Of a stretch of 64,000 nucleotides of DNA, positions 44,963 to 57,333 are shown piece by piece (position 1 is the stretch's first letter; each line of letters begins with the position of its first letter). The position numbers and the translations under genes are program-made. The stretch is taken from positions 124,001-188,000 of the forward strand of contig NZ_JACDUU010000007.1 in assembly GCF_013760845.1 (NCBI RefSeq). Reading direction: 5' to 3'. The stretch is from [Anoxybacillus] calidus (GTDB lineage Bacteria > Bacillota > Bacilli > Bacillales > Anoxybacillaceae). The notes below the pieces were generated by a model, which saw only the letters and a program-made list of their open reading frames with translations, did not search any database and was not told the origin of the DNA.

Positions 44963-45425
44963 TCATAAAACGATTGTTTTGCAATTTTTGTAGAAATGAT
45001 TGGTACCCATAAATAATAACAGCATATGAAAGAAAGGAAAGAAAAACATGGATCGGTTTAAAGTTGACTAATTTATATACTTTGAGCCGTTGAAAGAGAG
45101 CTGTTAAAGGATAGGCGAATGTGTAGTTCATCATCGCATTGGTTATAAGGTATAACCAAAACTTACTGTACGTAAAATGAAAAATCCATATGGTTCCTAC
45201 GAAAAAAGGACCAAAAATAAAGCTTAAATCGTTCGTAATTTTTCGTTTCATGCTTCCTTGCACAGTCCACCATTGATATGGAATCGACAACATGCTCATC
45301 AATACGACCAATAATGATGCAAAGAAGGATACGGGAAGAAATCTCTTTAAAGAGTTTCTTGGTAGAAAGAAAACGGTAAACCAAGACAAAATGATAAGAC
45401 TTGCTCGGATGAAAGTCGGTAACAT
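44952..45425 (-). CDS. Hypothetical integral membrane protein
   Basis: A 157-residue protein with about four membrane segments (about residues 7-20, 28-48, 68-90 and 130-145). It resembles the uncharacterised CBO0543-type membrane proteins of sporulating Firmicutes by size and layout, although that is an impression. AAAGGAGAAGC precedes the ATG. It stands alone between the TetR gene and the hut operon. Confidence 0.72.
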   Translation of the reverse strand: MLPTFIRASLIILSWFTVFFLPRNSLKRFLPVSFFASLLVVLMSMLSIPYQWWTVQGSMKRKITNDLSFIFGPFFVGTIWIFHFTYSKFWLYLITNAMMNYTFAYPLTALFQRLKVYKLVNFKPIHVFLSFLSYAVIIYGYQSFLQKLQNNRFMTER

Positions 45426-45571
45426 TCTTAGCTTCTCCTTTCTTTTCTTATATCACTATGTTGTCAAAAAAAAGTAGTATTATTCTTGCATATGTAAACA
45501 ACACGTCTAATGGCTACTTTCGTTTATTACCAAATCACTATATTAATTTGTTAAAATATGGTAAAAAATCG

Positions 45572-45600
45572 TTGACAATCAAAAAATCAAACCATACAAT
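45572..45600 (+). promoter_or_regulatory. SigA promoter of the hut operon
   Basis: TTGACA (45572-45577), a 17-bp spacer and TACAAT (45595-45600), 52 bp before the hutP start. Confidence 0.8.
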
Positions 45601-45652
45601 AACAATAAGCTAGTGGTTTATTTAGAAAATTGAAAAAATAGGTGTGTATAGT

Positions 45653-46102
45653 ATGCTTAAGCAGGCAAAAGGGAGAATCGGACGAAATGCGGTGTTGCTC
45701 GCTCTGATGGAAGAAGAGGAAGAAACGGAAATAATCGCTCATTTAGATGCGCTTGAGTGGCGCTATTGCAAAGGAAAAGTCGGCTCGATGGAGCTGCAAA
45801 AAATTGTCGCTTCCATTGAAACAGCTGCGAAGCGGAATCATATTGTGAACAGCGAATTATATCGGGAAATGCATGCGTTGTATCATGCTGTCCTTGAGGC
45901 GGTAAGTGGCGTAACGAGAGGGCAAGTAGAGTTAGGAGATTTAATGAGAACAGTCGGCCTTCGTTTCGCCGTTGTCAGAGGAAAACCGTATGAAAACAGT
46001 GATGAAGGGGAATGGATTGCTGTTGCCTTGTACGGTACGATTGGCGCGCCGATTCGCGGACTGGAACACGAAACAATTGGACTTGGGATTAACCATATTT
46101 AA
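45653..46102 (+). CDS. hutP: Hut operon antiterminator
   Basis: A 149-residue RNA-binding protein that, with L-histidine and Mg2+, binds NAG triplets in the hut leader and prevents termination. The N-terminal [17 protein letters not shown] and the C-terminal histidine/metal-binding region ([32 protein letters not shown]) match HutP. Start ATG 45653 has AGGTG at 8-nt spacing; a GTG three codons upstream overlaps that site. The structural genes follow after a terminator. Confidence 0.95.
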   Translation: MLKQAKGRIGRNAVLLALMEEEEETEIIAHLDALEWRYCKGKVGSMELQKIVASIETAAKRNHIVNSELYREMHALYHAVLEAVSGVTRGQVELGDLMRTVGLRFAVVRGKPYENSDEGEWIAVALYGTIGAPIRGLEHETIGLGINHI

Positions 46103-46103
46103 T

Positions 46104-46180
46104 TAGCCTATAGTTTTTTAGTTCAGTAGGAGGCTATATATCGCAACAAAAAAACGGTTGCAGATATAGCCTCCTTCTTT
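46104..46180 (+). promoter_or_regulatory. HutP-dependent antiterminator/terminator
   Basis: Directly after hutP, TAG triplets lie at 46104, 46111 and 46119, CAG at 46124 and TAG at 46127, the NAG pattern bound by HutP. They run into a long hairpin, AGGAGGCTATAT (46128-46139) with ATATAGCCTCCT (46164-46175) and inner GCAAC / GTTGC, followed by TCTTTATTT. Confidence 0.87.
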
Positions 46181-46210
46181 ATTTCTCTAAAGTAATGGGG
46201 TGTGAAGAGG

Positions 46211-47734
46211 ATGATTATTTTAAACGGTCATACATTAACACTAGAGGAAGTTAAACGGGTACTGTATGGAGAAGAAATCGTCATCGCTTCTAAAGAAAGT
46301 ATGGGGGCAGTAGAAAGAAGCAGAAAAGCCGTCGAGGATATCGTTGACGATAAAAAAGTCGTTTATGGCATTAATACCGGCTTCGGAAAGTTTAGTGACG
46401 TGCTCATTGATGCTGATGATGTCGAAGAACTGCAATGGAATCTTATTCATTCACACGCGTGCGGTGTAGGCGAACCGTTTCCGGAAGTAGTGTCCCGTGC
46501 GATGCTGCTTCTGCGGGCAAATGCTCTTTTAAAAGGATATTCCGGTGTTCGTCCAGTTGTGATTGAACGGTTATTGGATTTGTTGAATGCGAAAATTCAT
46601 CCGGTCATTCCGCAGCAAGGTTCACTTGGGGCAAGCGGTGACTTAGCTCCTCTTTCTCACTTGGCACTCGTGCTATTGGGAGAAGGGGAAGTATTTTATC
46701 ACGGACAACGGGTACCGGCGATCGAAGCTTTAGCAAAAGAGGGAATTGCTCCGCTCACGTTAAAGGCAAAAGAAGGCTTGGCGTTGATTAACGGAACACA
46801 AGCAATGACGGCGATGGGTGTTGTCGGCTATTTGGAAGCGGAACAATTAGCGTATGAAAGTGAAGTGATTGCGGCCCTGACGATAGAAGGATTGCACGGA
46901 ATTATTGATGCTTTTGATGAGCGCGTTCATCTTGCTCGCGGCTACAAACAGCAAACAGAAGTGGCAGCGAGAATCCGTGATTATTTAACAGACAGTCAAC
47001 TAATCACAAGACAAGGCGAATTGCGTGTGCAGGATGCTTATTCTCTTCGCTGCATCCCGCAAGTGCATGGCGCTTCATGGCAAGCGCTCGACTATGTGAA
47101 GGAAAAATTGGAGATTGAAATCAATGCTGCAACGGACAATCCGCTTATTTTTGAGGACGGAGCGAAAGTGATTTCCGGAGGCAATTTTCATGGACAGCCG
47201 ATTGCTCTTGCGATGGATTTTATGAAGATTGCTGTGGCTGAGCTGGCAAATATTTCAGAGCGGCGGATTGAACGGCTTGTGAATCCGCAACTAAATGATT
47301 TGCCACCGTTTTTAAGCCCGTCGCCTGGACTTCAGTCGGGAGCGATGATTATGCAATATGCCGCAGCTTCGCTTGTCTCGGAAAATAAAACGCTCGCTCA
47401 TCCGGCAAGTGTCGATTCAATTCCATCATCAGCTAATCAAGAAGATCACGTGAGCATGGGAACAATCGCTTCCCGTCACGCTTATGCCATCTTGCAAAAC
47501 ACAAGACGAGTGATTGCGATTGAACTCATCTGTGCGATGCAAGCTGTTGAATATCGCGGTATTGAGAAAATGGCATCGAAAACTCGCCGGTTTTACGAAG
47601 AAGCACGAAAAATGATTCCATCGATCACGAAAGACCGCATTTTTTCGAAAGATATCGAAGCAGCAGCACGATGGTTGAAAGACATTGATTGGCCCTTTTT
47701 TCTCAAAATCTTGACACCAACTAATCAACATTAA
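46211..47734 (+). CDS. hutH: Histidine ammonia-lyase
   Basis: A 507-residue enzyme that deaminates L-histidine to urocanate, first step of histidine degradation. The self-processing MIO prosthetic-group triad Ala-Ser-Gly is in [27 protein letters not shown] and the [12 protein letters not shown] region are typical. The start ATG 46211 is preferred over GTG 46202, since GGGGTG lies 8-9 nt upstream. Expression depends on HutP antitermination. Confidence 0.96.
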   Translation: MIILNGHTLTLEEVKRVLYGEEIVIASKESMGAVERSRKAVEDIVDDKKVVYGINTGFGKFSDVLIDADDVEELQWNLIHSHACGVGEPFPEVVSRAMLLLRANALLKGYSGVRPVVIERLLDLLNAKIHPVIPQQGSLGASGDLAPLSHLALVLLGEGEVFYHGQRVPAIEALAKEGIAPLTLKAKEGLALINGTQAMTAMGVVGYLEAEQLAYESEVIAALTIEGLHGIIDAFDERVHLARGYKQQTEVAARIRDYLTDSQLITRQGELRVQDAYSLRCIPQVHGASWQALDYVKEKLEIEINAATDNPLIFEDGAKVISGGNFHGQPIALAMDFMKIAVAELANISERRIERLVNPQLNDLPPFLSPSPGLQSGAMIMQYAAASLVSENKTLAHPASVDSIPSSANQEDHVSMGTIASRHAYAILQNTRRVIAIELICAMQAVEYRGIEKMASKTRRFYEEARKMIPSITKDRIFSKDIEAAARWLKDIDWPFFLKILTPTNQH

Positions 47735-47752
47735 TCTAAGGAGGGAATGATA

Positions 47753-51640
<3,888 letters not shown>

Positions 51641-51650
51641 TGTAAATGAT

Positions 51651-51692
51651 AAAGAGGGTGTCATCATCATGAGTGAGCCACCCTCTTTTTTG
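51651..51692 (+). terminator. Terminator of the hut operon
   Basis: AAAGAGGGTG (51651-51660) pairs with CACCCTCTTT (51679-51688), followed by TTTGC. Confidence 0.85.
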
Positions 51693-51699
51693 CATGTTA

Positions 51700-52128
51700 T
51701 TAAGGACTAGAAGCTTTTTTATAACGGTATTGTTGCCATTGATAGCGAATAAAACATCCAACACAAAACCCGAGGATGGCGACAAATGCCGCTAACGCTA
51801 CCATTGCTGTGAAGATGTATGCGACGACCATCTAATGAGCTAAGTAACTCATCAATCCAACAGAAAGACATACAACGGCAATCACTTGGTTGAACTGCTG
51901 CTGGTCAGCATCTTCCGGGACATACTCAGAAGGATGCTTCCTTAAAAACAACTTTGCAAAACGCATAACAGGATTAAAACCAAAGAACAGTCCAAGCAAT
52001 CCGGCACCTAACGGCAAAGCAAGCAACCATTCTTGTCCTGACAGCCATGTTGCAACAACACTTATGACAATAAACCATTGATTGGCTCTTACAAGCGGAC
52101 GAGGGATAGAGCGATTCGTTTGTTGCAT
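51700..52128 (-). pseudogene. DUF4395 membrane protein interrupted by one in-frame amber codon
   Basis: The gene starts at 52128 (behind AAAGGTAGAG) and reads IPRPLVRANQWFIVISVVAT, GLLGLFFGFNPVMRFAKLFL and HPSEYVPEDADQQQFNQVIA, then meets TAG at 51832-51834. The same frame goes on as MVVAYIFTAMVALAAFVAIL and GFCVGCFIRYQWQQYRYKK to TAA at 51700. The second part is exactly the expected C-terminus of DUF4395, with its CxxC pair, so this is one gene of 142 codons split by a single TAG (probably CAG or TGG originally). An ATG follows the TAG at once, so reinitiation is possible. No indel is needed to restore it. Confidence 0.8.
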
Positions 52129-52265
52129 TTTTATCTCTACCTTTCTTATAGGATTATATGAATTTTACTACTGTTTGGTGATTTTGTGAAGACGGATGAA
52201 TATTTTTGAAAAATGAAACAATAAAGCACATACTAGTACAGTTGAAGAAGAAAGGAGGGTTTTTT

Positions 52266-53183
52266 ATGGGACAACCTTGGTCGGCTGAACACGTTGTTTC
52301 GCAACAGTTAGCGCGGCAGTTAATAAACGAACAGTTTCCGGAGCTTGAAGTTACTCATTTGCAGGAGTTAGGGGAAGGATTTGATAATACGGTTTTTGTT
52401 GTGAATGATCGTTATGTGTTTCGGTTTCCACGTCGTGCTATTGCGGCTGATTTACTTAAAATGGAAAATCGTATTCTTCCACAATTAGTTCCGTACTTAC
52501 CAGTTGAGATTCCAGAACCTATCTTCATCGGAAAGTCAAGTAGTCTATATCCTTGGCCGTTTACGGGATACCGATTGGTAAGTGGTAAGACACCAGGAAC
52601 ATTAACGAATCAAACAAGATTAAAATCGATAAAGCCATTAGCGGAATTTTTACGAGCATTGCATCATTTCCCTATTCAAAAAGCGAAAGAGCTTTCTTTG
52701 CCTTATGATCCATTGCATCGCTTAGATATAGCAAAAAGAAAACAACAACTTGAAGCGCATATTGGACAAATTAAATCTATGGGGCTATGGAATGACCATT
52801 CTGTTTTAGACCTATACGTATCTTCCATACGTCCTATTAACTATAAAAATAGGGAAGTATTCGTTCACGGTGATCTTCATTTTCGCAATTTACTAGTGAA
52901 TGACGAAGGAATTTTATTTGGAGTTATCGACTGGGGAGATGCTCATATCGGTCATCCAGCTGTGGACTTAGCCATCGTTTATAGCTTCTTGCCGCCAGAA
53001 GGTCGAGCGTTGTTTTATGAGATTTATGGTCATGTTGATGATGAAACAAAAAAGCTTGCTCAGTTTCGAGCGGTCTATACCTCTGTTATATTACTTTTAT
53101 ACAGCTATGATTTAGGAGACATACAAATGATAGAGGCAGCAAAAGAGAGTTTGAAGCTTGCACTAACGGAACACGTACAATAG
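52266..53183 (+). CDS. Aminoglycoside phosphotransferase-like kinase
   Basis: A 305-residue APH-fold phosphotransferase. The catalytic loop VFVHGDLHFRNLLV with Asp and Asn, and the metal-binding VIDWGDAHIGHPAVDLAIVY, are intact; the N-lobe shows LGEGFDNTVFVVNDRYVFRF. It phosphorylates a small hydroxylated molecule; antibiotic, sugar or homoserine-like substrates are all possible. Start ATG 52266 lies behind AAAGGAGGG, 20 codons inside the longest frame. It stands alone. Confidence 0.87.
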   Translation: MGQPWSAEHVVSQQLARQLINEQFPELEVTHLQELGEGFDNTVFVVNDRYVFRFPRRAIAADLLKMENRILPQLVPYLPVEIPEPIFIGKSSSLYPWPFTGYRLVSGKTPGTLTNQTRLKSIKPLAEFLRALHHFPIQKAKELSLPYDPLHRLDIAKRKQQLEAHIGQIKSMGLWNDHSVLDLYVSSIRPINYKNREVFVHGDLHFRNLLVNDEGILFGVIDWGDAHIGHPAVDLAIVYSFLPPEGRALFYEIYGHVDDETKKLAQFRAVYTSVILLLYSYDLGDIQMIEAAKESLKLALTEHVQ

Positions 53184-53450
53184 CTAGTTATCCTAATATT
53201 ATAAAGAAACTTTTTTTTTAAAAGGCCGCTACTATTTAATGAGATGAGTCGTATTCATCAAAAGGTGTTGATCTTTTCATTCAAAATCAGTAACTTTTTT
53301 ACATCAATCTCCTATCTCTAAACGAAATGTAGATGAAAAAGAGTCGGTTTCCAAATATTTTAATGCTGTATCGTCTTTTCTTTGTTATAATAATGTAAAA
53401 AATTTACTAATTTCTTTACAAATTAGGAGTAAGTCGGCGGTGGAACGAGA

Positions 53451-53654
53451 ATGAAAGCATTTCGTATATCTTGGCATGCTGTTATTGAAGATGGAAGTGT
53501 GTTAGACGGACGAAGCCTGATATATGCTGATTCTGAGAAGAAAGCAGTCGAAAATTTAATCATCCAAAAGGCAAAAGAATATCGCATAAAGCATGAATGG
53601 ATACGAATTGAGACAGTAACAGAGATCCCTAACCTTCAAACAGATGAAACGTAA
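53451..53654 (+). CDS. Hypothetical small protein
   Basis: A 67-residue soluble protein (MKAFRISWHAVIEDGSVLDG ... WIRIETVTEIP) of unknown function with alternating beta strands and one helix. TATAAT at 53387-53392 is a likely -10 and GGTGG is a weak ribosome binding site. It precedes the converging yfhD gene. The amino acid composition looks natural. Confidence 0.62.
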   Translation: MKAFRISWHAVIEDGSVLDGRSLIYADSEKKAVENLIIQKAKEYRIKHEWIRIETVTEIPNLQTDET

Positions 53655-53780
53655 TCACTAGTTTTTCACAGAGTTATACACAAATGTGAGAAAGTAAGTA
53701 AAAAAAGAAATACACGAATTCACAATCTTTATTCACAGTATTTACATTAAAAAGAATAAATGATCTACACTTATGAAAAT

Positions 53781-53813
53781 GAGGCTGACCCAAAAACAAA
53801 GTGTCAGCCCCTC
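53781..53813. terminator. GGCTGAC-type hairpin after yfhD
   Basis: GAGGCTGAC / GTCAGCCCC with spacer CCAAAAACAAAGT. On the minus strand it is followed by CATTTTC and ends yfhD. One of the dispersed hairpin family. Confidence 0.8.
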
Positions 53814-53817
53814 GCTA

Positions 53818-54006
53818 TTACTGATTACGGTTTTTGTTTTGGTGAATCCCAGCAGCTGCAGCGCGTGCTTCTGCCTCTAAATCTTCATGATCAGCGAGTT
53901 CTCGTGAATATTCTACATCTAAGCCGTCAGATTTTAAATTTTTTGGTACTTGTGGAAGACTGGTTTTGTTTTTATCCCGTGTTCTTTGTCCTCGAGATCT
54001 TCCCAT
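53818..54006 (-). CDS. yfhD: YfhD family protein
   Basis: A 62-residue, highly charged small protein. GRSRGQRTRDKNKTSLPQVP followed by NLKSDGLDVEYSRELADHED is the YfhD signature. No membrane segment or enzyme motif; function unknown, expressed in many spore formers. An AGGAGGCA sequence precedes the ATG. It starts the conserved yfh block on the minus strand, after yfhE. Confidence 0.9.
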   Translation of the reverse strand: MGRSRGQRTRDKNKTSLPQVPKNLKSDGLDVEYSRELADHEDLEAEARAAAAGIHQNKNRNQ

Positions 54007-54096
54007 GACAAATGCCTCCTAAATCATAATATGAATCAGTATGATTCATTAAATAGGATGGCATTGTATGAACAAATCATAAGTGGAAGTATTCGG

Positions 54097-54225
54097 TTAA
54101 TGTCTTGCCTTTTTTGCAGTATAGCCGCCAGCTTGGTCTGCTAACTTAAAGTCGCGAGCATAAGTGACTTCTTGTGCCCTTGATAATGTACTTTTTATTT
54201 TATCCCGTTTCTTTTTATCAGCCAT
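54097..54225 (-). CDS. yfhE: YfhE family protein
   Basis: A 42-residue protein reading MADKKKRDKIKSTLSRAQEV, then TYARDFKLADQAGGYTAKKA and RH. This is the YfhE signature (a short Lys/Arg-rich helix followed by AQEVTYARDFKxAD). GGAGGGTG precedes the ATG. It lies 90 bp upstream of yfhD on the same strand. Function unknown. Confidence 0.88.
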   Translation of the reverse strand: MADKKKRDKIKSTLSRAQEVTYARDFKLADQAGGYTAKKARH

Positions 54226-54299
54226 AGATAACACCCTCCGCTTGAAAAATGTAATCATCCACATTGTTGACAAATCCGTATCGGCTTATTCAAAAAAAT

Positions 54300-54331
54300 G
54301 GGGCTGACCGAAAAAGTAAAGTGTCAGCCCC
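54300..54331. terminator. GGCTGAC-type hairpin after the GNAT gene
   Basis: GGGGCTGAC (54300-54308) pairs with GTCAGCCCC (54323-54331); on the minus strand ATTTTTTTG follows. It ends the GNAT gene. Confidence 0.87.
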
Positions 54332-54345
54332 TTTAAAATTTGTTC

Positions 54346-54909
54346 TTATGCTTCTTTTAATTGTTGGTCTTGTTCAATAGTAGAAGGACAACGCATTGTA
54401 TAAAGGGTGTAATTATCCTTCGAAATTTCATATAAATTGTATATATCTTGACCATTGTTAATTTGCTCCAGCAGACTTTTTCGGGTTTCATTTGCAAAAG
54501 TCACATAAGGCAGCTTTTCGGCTGCTTTAATGGAGCGAATATTGACCTTGCGAATACGCATAAAAATCGTCTCAATGGAGAGTTCAAAAAATAACTCCTT
54601 AAAAAATGCATCTTTTGCACGTTGATTATATCCTTTGCCATGATAAGGTTTTCCGAGCCACGTTCCTAAAAAACCAGCATTGTCTTGGATATCAAACAAA
54701 TTAATCGTACCAATGGGATTTCCCCATTCGTCCAAAATCGTCCGCGAAATGAGTTCTCCGCGTTCCTCTGCTTCAATTGTTTGCTTTGTAATAAACAAAA
54801 ATTCTTCATATGAGTTTGCTTTATGGCGCACAAAAGGGAAGACCTCCGGGTGCACCATCAGTTCGTAAAGCGCATGACACTCTTGAAGATCACGTTTTTT
54901 TAGTATCAT
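54346..54909 (-). CDS. GNAT-family N-acetyltransferase
   Basis: A 187-residue GCN5-related acetyltransferase of the RimJ/RimL-like group. ERGELISRTILDEWGNPIGT leads to the core strand and FLGTWLGKPYHGKGYNQRAKD holds the acetyl-CoA loop, followed by FELSIETIFMRIRKVNIRSI with the conserved Asn. Substrate unknown. GGAGGG precedes ATG 54909. The gene is an insert relative to the yfhE-yfhF order of B. subtilis, and a tRNA-like element with a long hairpin lies in its leader. Confidence 0.87.
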   Translation of the reverse strand: MILKKRDLQECHALYELMVHPEVFPFVRHKANSYEEFLFITKQTIEAEERGELISRTILDEWGNPIGTINLFDIQDNAGFLGTWLGKPYHGKGYNQRAKDAFFKELFFELSIETIFMRIRKVNIRSIKAAEKLPYVTFANETRKSLLEQINNGQDIYNLYEISKDNYTLYTMRCPSTIEQDQQLKEA

Positions 54910-54948
54910 ATTTCCCTCCTGTTCTGAGGGCAGTTCATCGCAGGTAAA

Positions 54949-54997
54949 CCACCCTCGAAATTTTTTAATTTATTCAAATCAAAAAATTTCGGGGTGG
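54949..54997 (-). promoter_or_regulatory. Long hairpin in the leader of the GNAT gene
   Basis: CCACCC-T-CGAAATTTTTT (54949-54966) pairs with AAAAAATTTCG-GGGTGG (54981-54997), 17 pairs with a one-base bulge and a 14-nt loop. One arm is also the 3' part of the tRNA-like T-arm and acceptor, so the two structures exclude each other. Confidence 0.7.
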
Positions 54998-55058
54998 GAA
55001 TCGAACCCACTAGAACCAGCAGATTAGAGCTGGTGGCGCACCATTTGCCTTCCCTTTA
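54987..55058 (-). ncRNA. tRNA-like RNA (pseudo-tRNA or tRNA-Other type)
   Basis: Read on the minus strand it has a D-arm-like GGCAAATGGTGCGCC (55035-55049), an anticodon-arm-like ACCAGC / GCTGGT stem of 6 bp with an 8-nt loop TCTAATCT, and a perfect T-arm GTGGG-TTCGATT-CCCAC (54994-55010). The loop could present CUA. The acceptor pairs poorly: CCCGAAA at the 3' side meets TAAAGGG at the 5' side with four good pairs. TTGTCT and CATAAA (16-bp spacer) lie just upstream, and T6 follows the 3' end. It is not a normal tRNA; a decayed tRNA or a tRNA-like small RNA such as that described in Bacillus cereus are the options. Confidence 0.5.
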
Positions 55059-55163
55059 CATTTATGATCAATATCGAATTGTAGACAAGTTGTTCTTTTA
55101 TGTTTTTTAAAACAGTCTATTCCATCATACTCGAAATGAGAAAAAAAAGAAATAGTTTTTTTG

Positions 55164-56291
55164 TTAAATTTTTGTGTAGATTATTTCCCCATTTACCATT
55201 GTTAGGAGAGGTTTAGCTAAATAGTGAAAAGGATGATAGCTCCACAAGACAATGTCTGCGTCTTTTCCAGGTTCTAAGCTGCCGATTCGGTGTTCCACTC
55301 CTAAATTGCGGGCCGGAAGAATCGTAATTCCTTCAAGCGCTTTTTGCTCGCTTAATCCTTCGCGGACCGCAATCGAAGCACAAATGTTTAAATATTGAAT
55401 CGGAGTATAAGGGTGATCAGTCGTAATGGAAACTTCCAATCCGATATCGTTAAGAATTTTATACGTCTCCCAGCTTTTATTTTTTAACTCAACTTTTGAG
55501 CGCCTTGTTAGTGTTGGCCCAACGGAGACTTTTAAGTTTTTGCCCTTAAGTTCTTCTACGATTAGATGGCCTTCTGTGCAGTGCTCAATCCGCAAATCCA
55601 AATCAAATTCTTCAGCAAAGCGAATGGCGGAAATAATATCATCAGCACGGTGGGCATGAATACGTACGGGAATTTCCCGTTTTAATGCTTGAATAATTGG
55701 AATGACACGAAAATCATCCGTATTGTCGCAATGCTTTGCTCTATAAAATGCTTCCCGCAGCATTCCCATAATTCCCATGCGGGTAATCGATTCTTTGTTT
55801 CCATGGCTGTGAATCCGCTTTGGATTCTCACCAAGAGCAATTTTGAGCCCTGCTGTTTCGCGAATAATCATTTTCGAGATATTTTTTCCATAGGTTTTAA
55901 TGACTGACGTCGTTCCGCCGATTACATTGGCGCTTCCCGGCATAATATGAACGGCCGTAATGCCATGAGTAATGGCATCGCGAAATCCAGGGTCAAGCGG
56001 ATAAACGCTGTCGATTGCCCGGGTATGAGGGGTTATCACCTCAATCGTTTCATTGGCATCGTTTCCTGCCCAACCCGTTCCCTCATCATATAAACCTAAA
56101 TGGGTATGCACATCAATAAATCCAGGAAACAAATATTTTTCGGAACAATCGATGACTTGCGTATCTGCATCTGCTTCAAGCTGACGCCCTATTTTTTTAA
56201 TTTTCCCATTTTCAACAAGTAAATCACCGTTTGTTACAGGTTCTGACGTAATTGGATAGATAGTTGCGTTTTTAAATAATATTTTTTTCAT
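55164..56291 (-). CDS. Amidohydrolase family protein
   Basis: A 375-residue metal-dependent hydrolase with the HxH motif FPGFIDVHTHLGLYDEG near residue 60, downstream histidines in RIHAHRADDI and RIEHCTEGH, and the Asp in SITTDHPYTP. The C-terminal strand LEPGKDADIVLWSYHP is typical of dihydroorotase/imidazolonepropionase-like enzymes. The real substrate is unknown. AAGGGAG precedes the ATG. It is inserted between yfhE and yfhF relative to B. subtilis. Confidence 0.87.
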   Translation of the reverse strand: MKKILFKNATIYPITSEPVTNGDLLVENGKIKKIGRQLEADADTQVIDCSEKYLFPGFIDVHTHLGLYDEGTGWAGNDANETIEVITPHTRAIDSVYPLDPGFRDAITHGITAVHIMPGSANVIGGTTSVIKTYGKNISKMIIRETAGLKIALGENPKRIHSHGNKESITRMGIMGMLREAFYRAKHCDNTDDFRVIPIIQALKREIPVRIHAHRADDIISAIRFAEEFDLDLRIEHCTEGHLIVEELKGKNLKVSVGPTLTRRSKVELKNKSWETYKILNDIGLEVSITTDHPYTPIQYLNICASIAVREGLSEQKALEGITILPARNLGVEHRIGSLEPGKDADIVLWSYHPFHYLAKPLLTMVNGEIIYTKI

Positions 56292-56325
56292 TGTAAACTC
56301 CCTTACTATTCTTGAGGTTCATTAA

Positions 56326-57231
56326 CTACGATTGTAATATGTCATAAAGCGCTTCTTCAAGATAAGGGAAGGAAAAATTAAATCCCAATTTTTGTAGTTT
56401 TTCTGGCAATACTTGTTGTCCCTCAAGGACTAGAATACTCATTTCGCCAAGCAGCAGTCTTAAAGCAAAGTCAGGCACAGGCAGCCAATGAGGCCGATGA
56501 AGAACTTTAGCAACGGTTTGACCAAATTCCTTCATTTTTGTTGGATGTGGCGCGGTAATATTAACAGCACCAGAGATATTTTGGGTATTTAATATAAATT
56601 CAATGGAACGAACGACATCTTTTATATGGACCCACGAGAGCCATTGATCTCCGGAACCGACCGTTCCACCAATGAAAAGCTTGTATGGCAATACGATTCG
56701 CGGAAGCGCCCCTTCTTCTTTGCCGAGAATAATACCGAAACGGGTGAATACGGTACGGACCCCCAATTGTTCCGCTTTTTTTGCTTCTTCTTCCCATGCG
56801 ATGACTGTGCGGGCAAGAAAGTCGTTGACTGTTTTGGTACTTGATTCTGTAAAAACTTCATTCCACGATGTTCCGTAAATGCCGATGGCGCTGGCATTAA
56901 TTAAGACTTCAGGTTTGTGTTCTAATTTTGTCATTAACTCTAATACCGCTTTTGTTGCCGATAAGCGGCTGTTCATAATCCGTTGCTTTCGTTTTTCTGT
57001 CCAACGGCCGCTGTTAATGGACTCGCCGGCTAAATTAATGAAGGCATCGAGTGAGGAAATGTATTTTTCAGGTTGGCTTTCTGGCGTCAGCCATTCAATA
57101 TAATGAATGCGGTCATTTGTCGAGGGGCGTGCTTTTCTTGTTAATATATAAACGTCATGTCCTTGTTTTTCCAGATAACTCGTTAAGGCTTTTCCAACAA
57201 AGCCCGTTCCGCCGGCAATGGCAATTTTCAT
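56326..57231 (-). CDS. yfhF: TIGR01777-type SDR epimerase, YfhF
   Basis: A 301-residue atypical short-chain dehydrogenase (SDR39U1 type). The NAD(P)-binding IAGGTGFVGKALTSYLEKQG is at the N-terminus, followed by NLAGESINSGRWTEKRKQRI, and a C-terminal DUF1731 part (LPVPDFALRLLLGEMSILVL). The reaction is unknown. It matches the yfhF position next to recX, which is divergent. Confidence 0.92.
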   Translation of the reverse strand: MKIAIAGGTGFVGKALTSYLEKQGHDVYILTRKARPSTNDRIHYIEWLTPESQPEKYISSLDAFINLAGESINSGRWTEKRKQRIMNSRLSATKAVLELMTKLEHKPEVLINASAIGIYGTSWNEVFTESSTKTVNDFLARTVIAWEEEAKKAEQLGVRTVFTRFGIILGKEEGALPRIVLPYKLFIGGTVGSGDQWLSWVHIKDVVRSIEFILNTQNISGAVNITAPHPTKMKEFGQTVAKVLHRPHWLPVPDFALRLLLGEMSILVLEGQQVLPEKLQKLGFNFSFPYLEEALYDILQS

Positions 57232-57333
57232 CTTTCATCACCTGTCTATTTTATTTTTATGCTATGCATTTTCGCTTATTGTTAAGGAAATTCCTTTTTT
57301 AAATGTGCTACGATACATAATGAGGTGTTGTCG

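Noticed and set aside
54910-54960. T-box riboswitch suggested by GAGGGTGGTTTACCTGCG on the minus strand
   Set aside because: It resembles the T-box AGGGTGGnACCGCG only loosely; no stem I with specifier loop and no terminator between it and the GNAT start were found.
55083-55088. Pyrrolysine system to go with the CUA-containing tRNA-like RNA
   Set aside because: No pylS or pylBCD genes are in the window, the acceptor stem is poor and the T-loop is of ordinary bacterial type.
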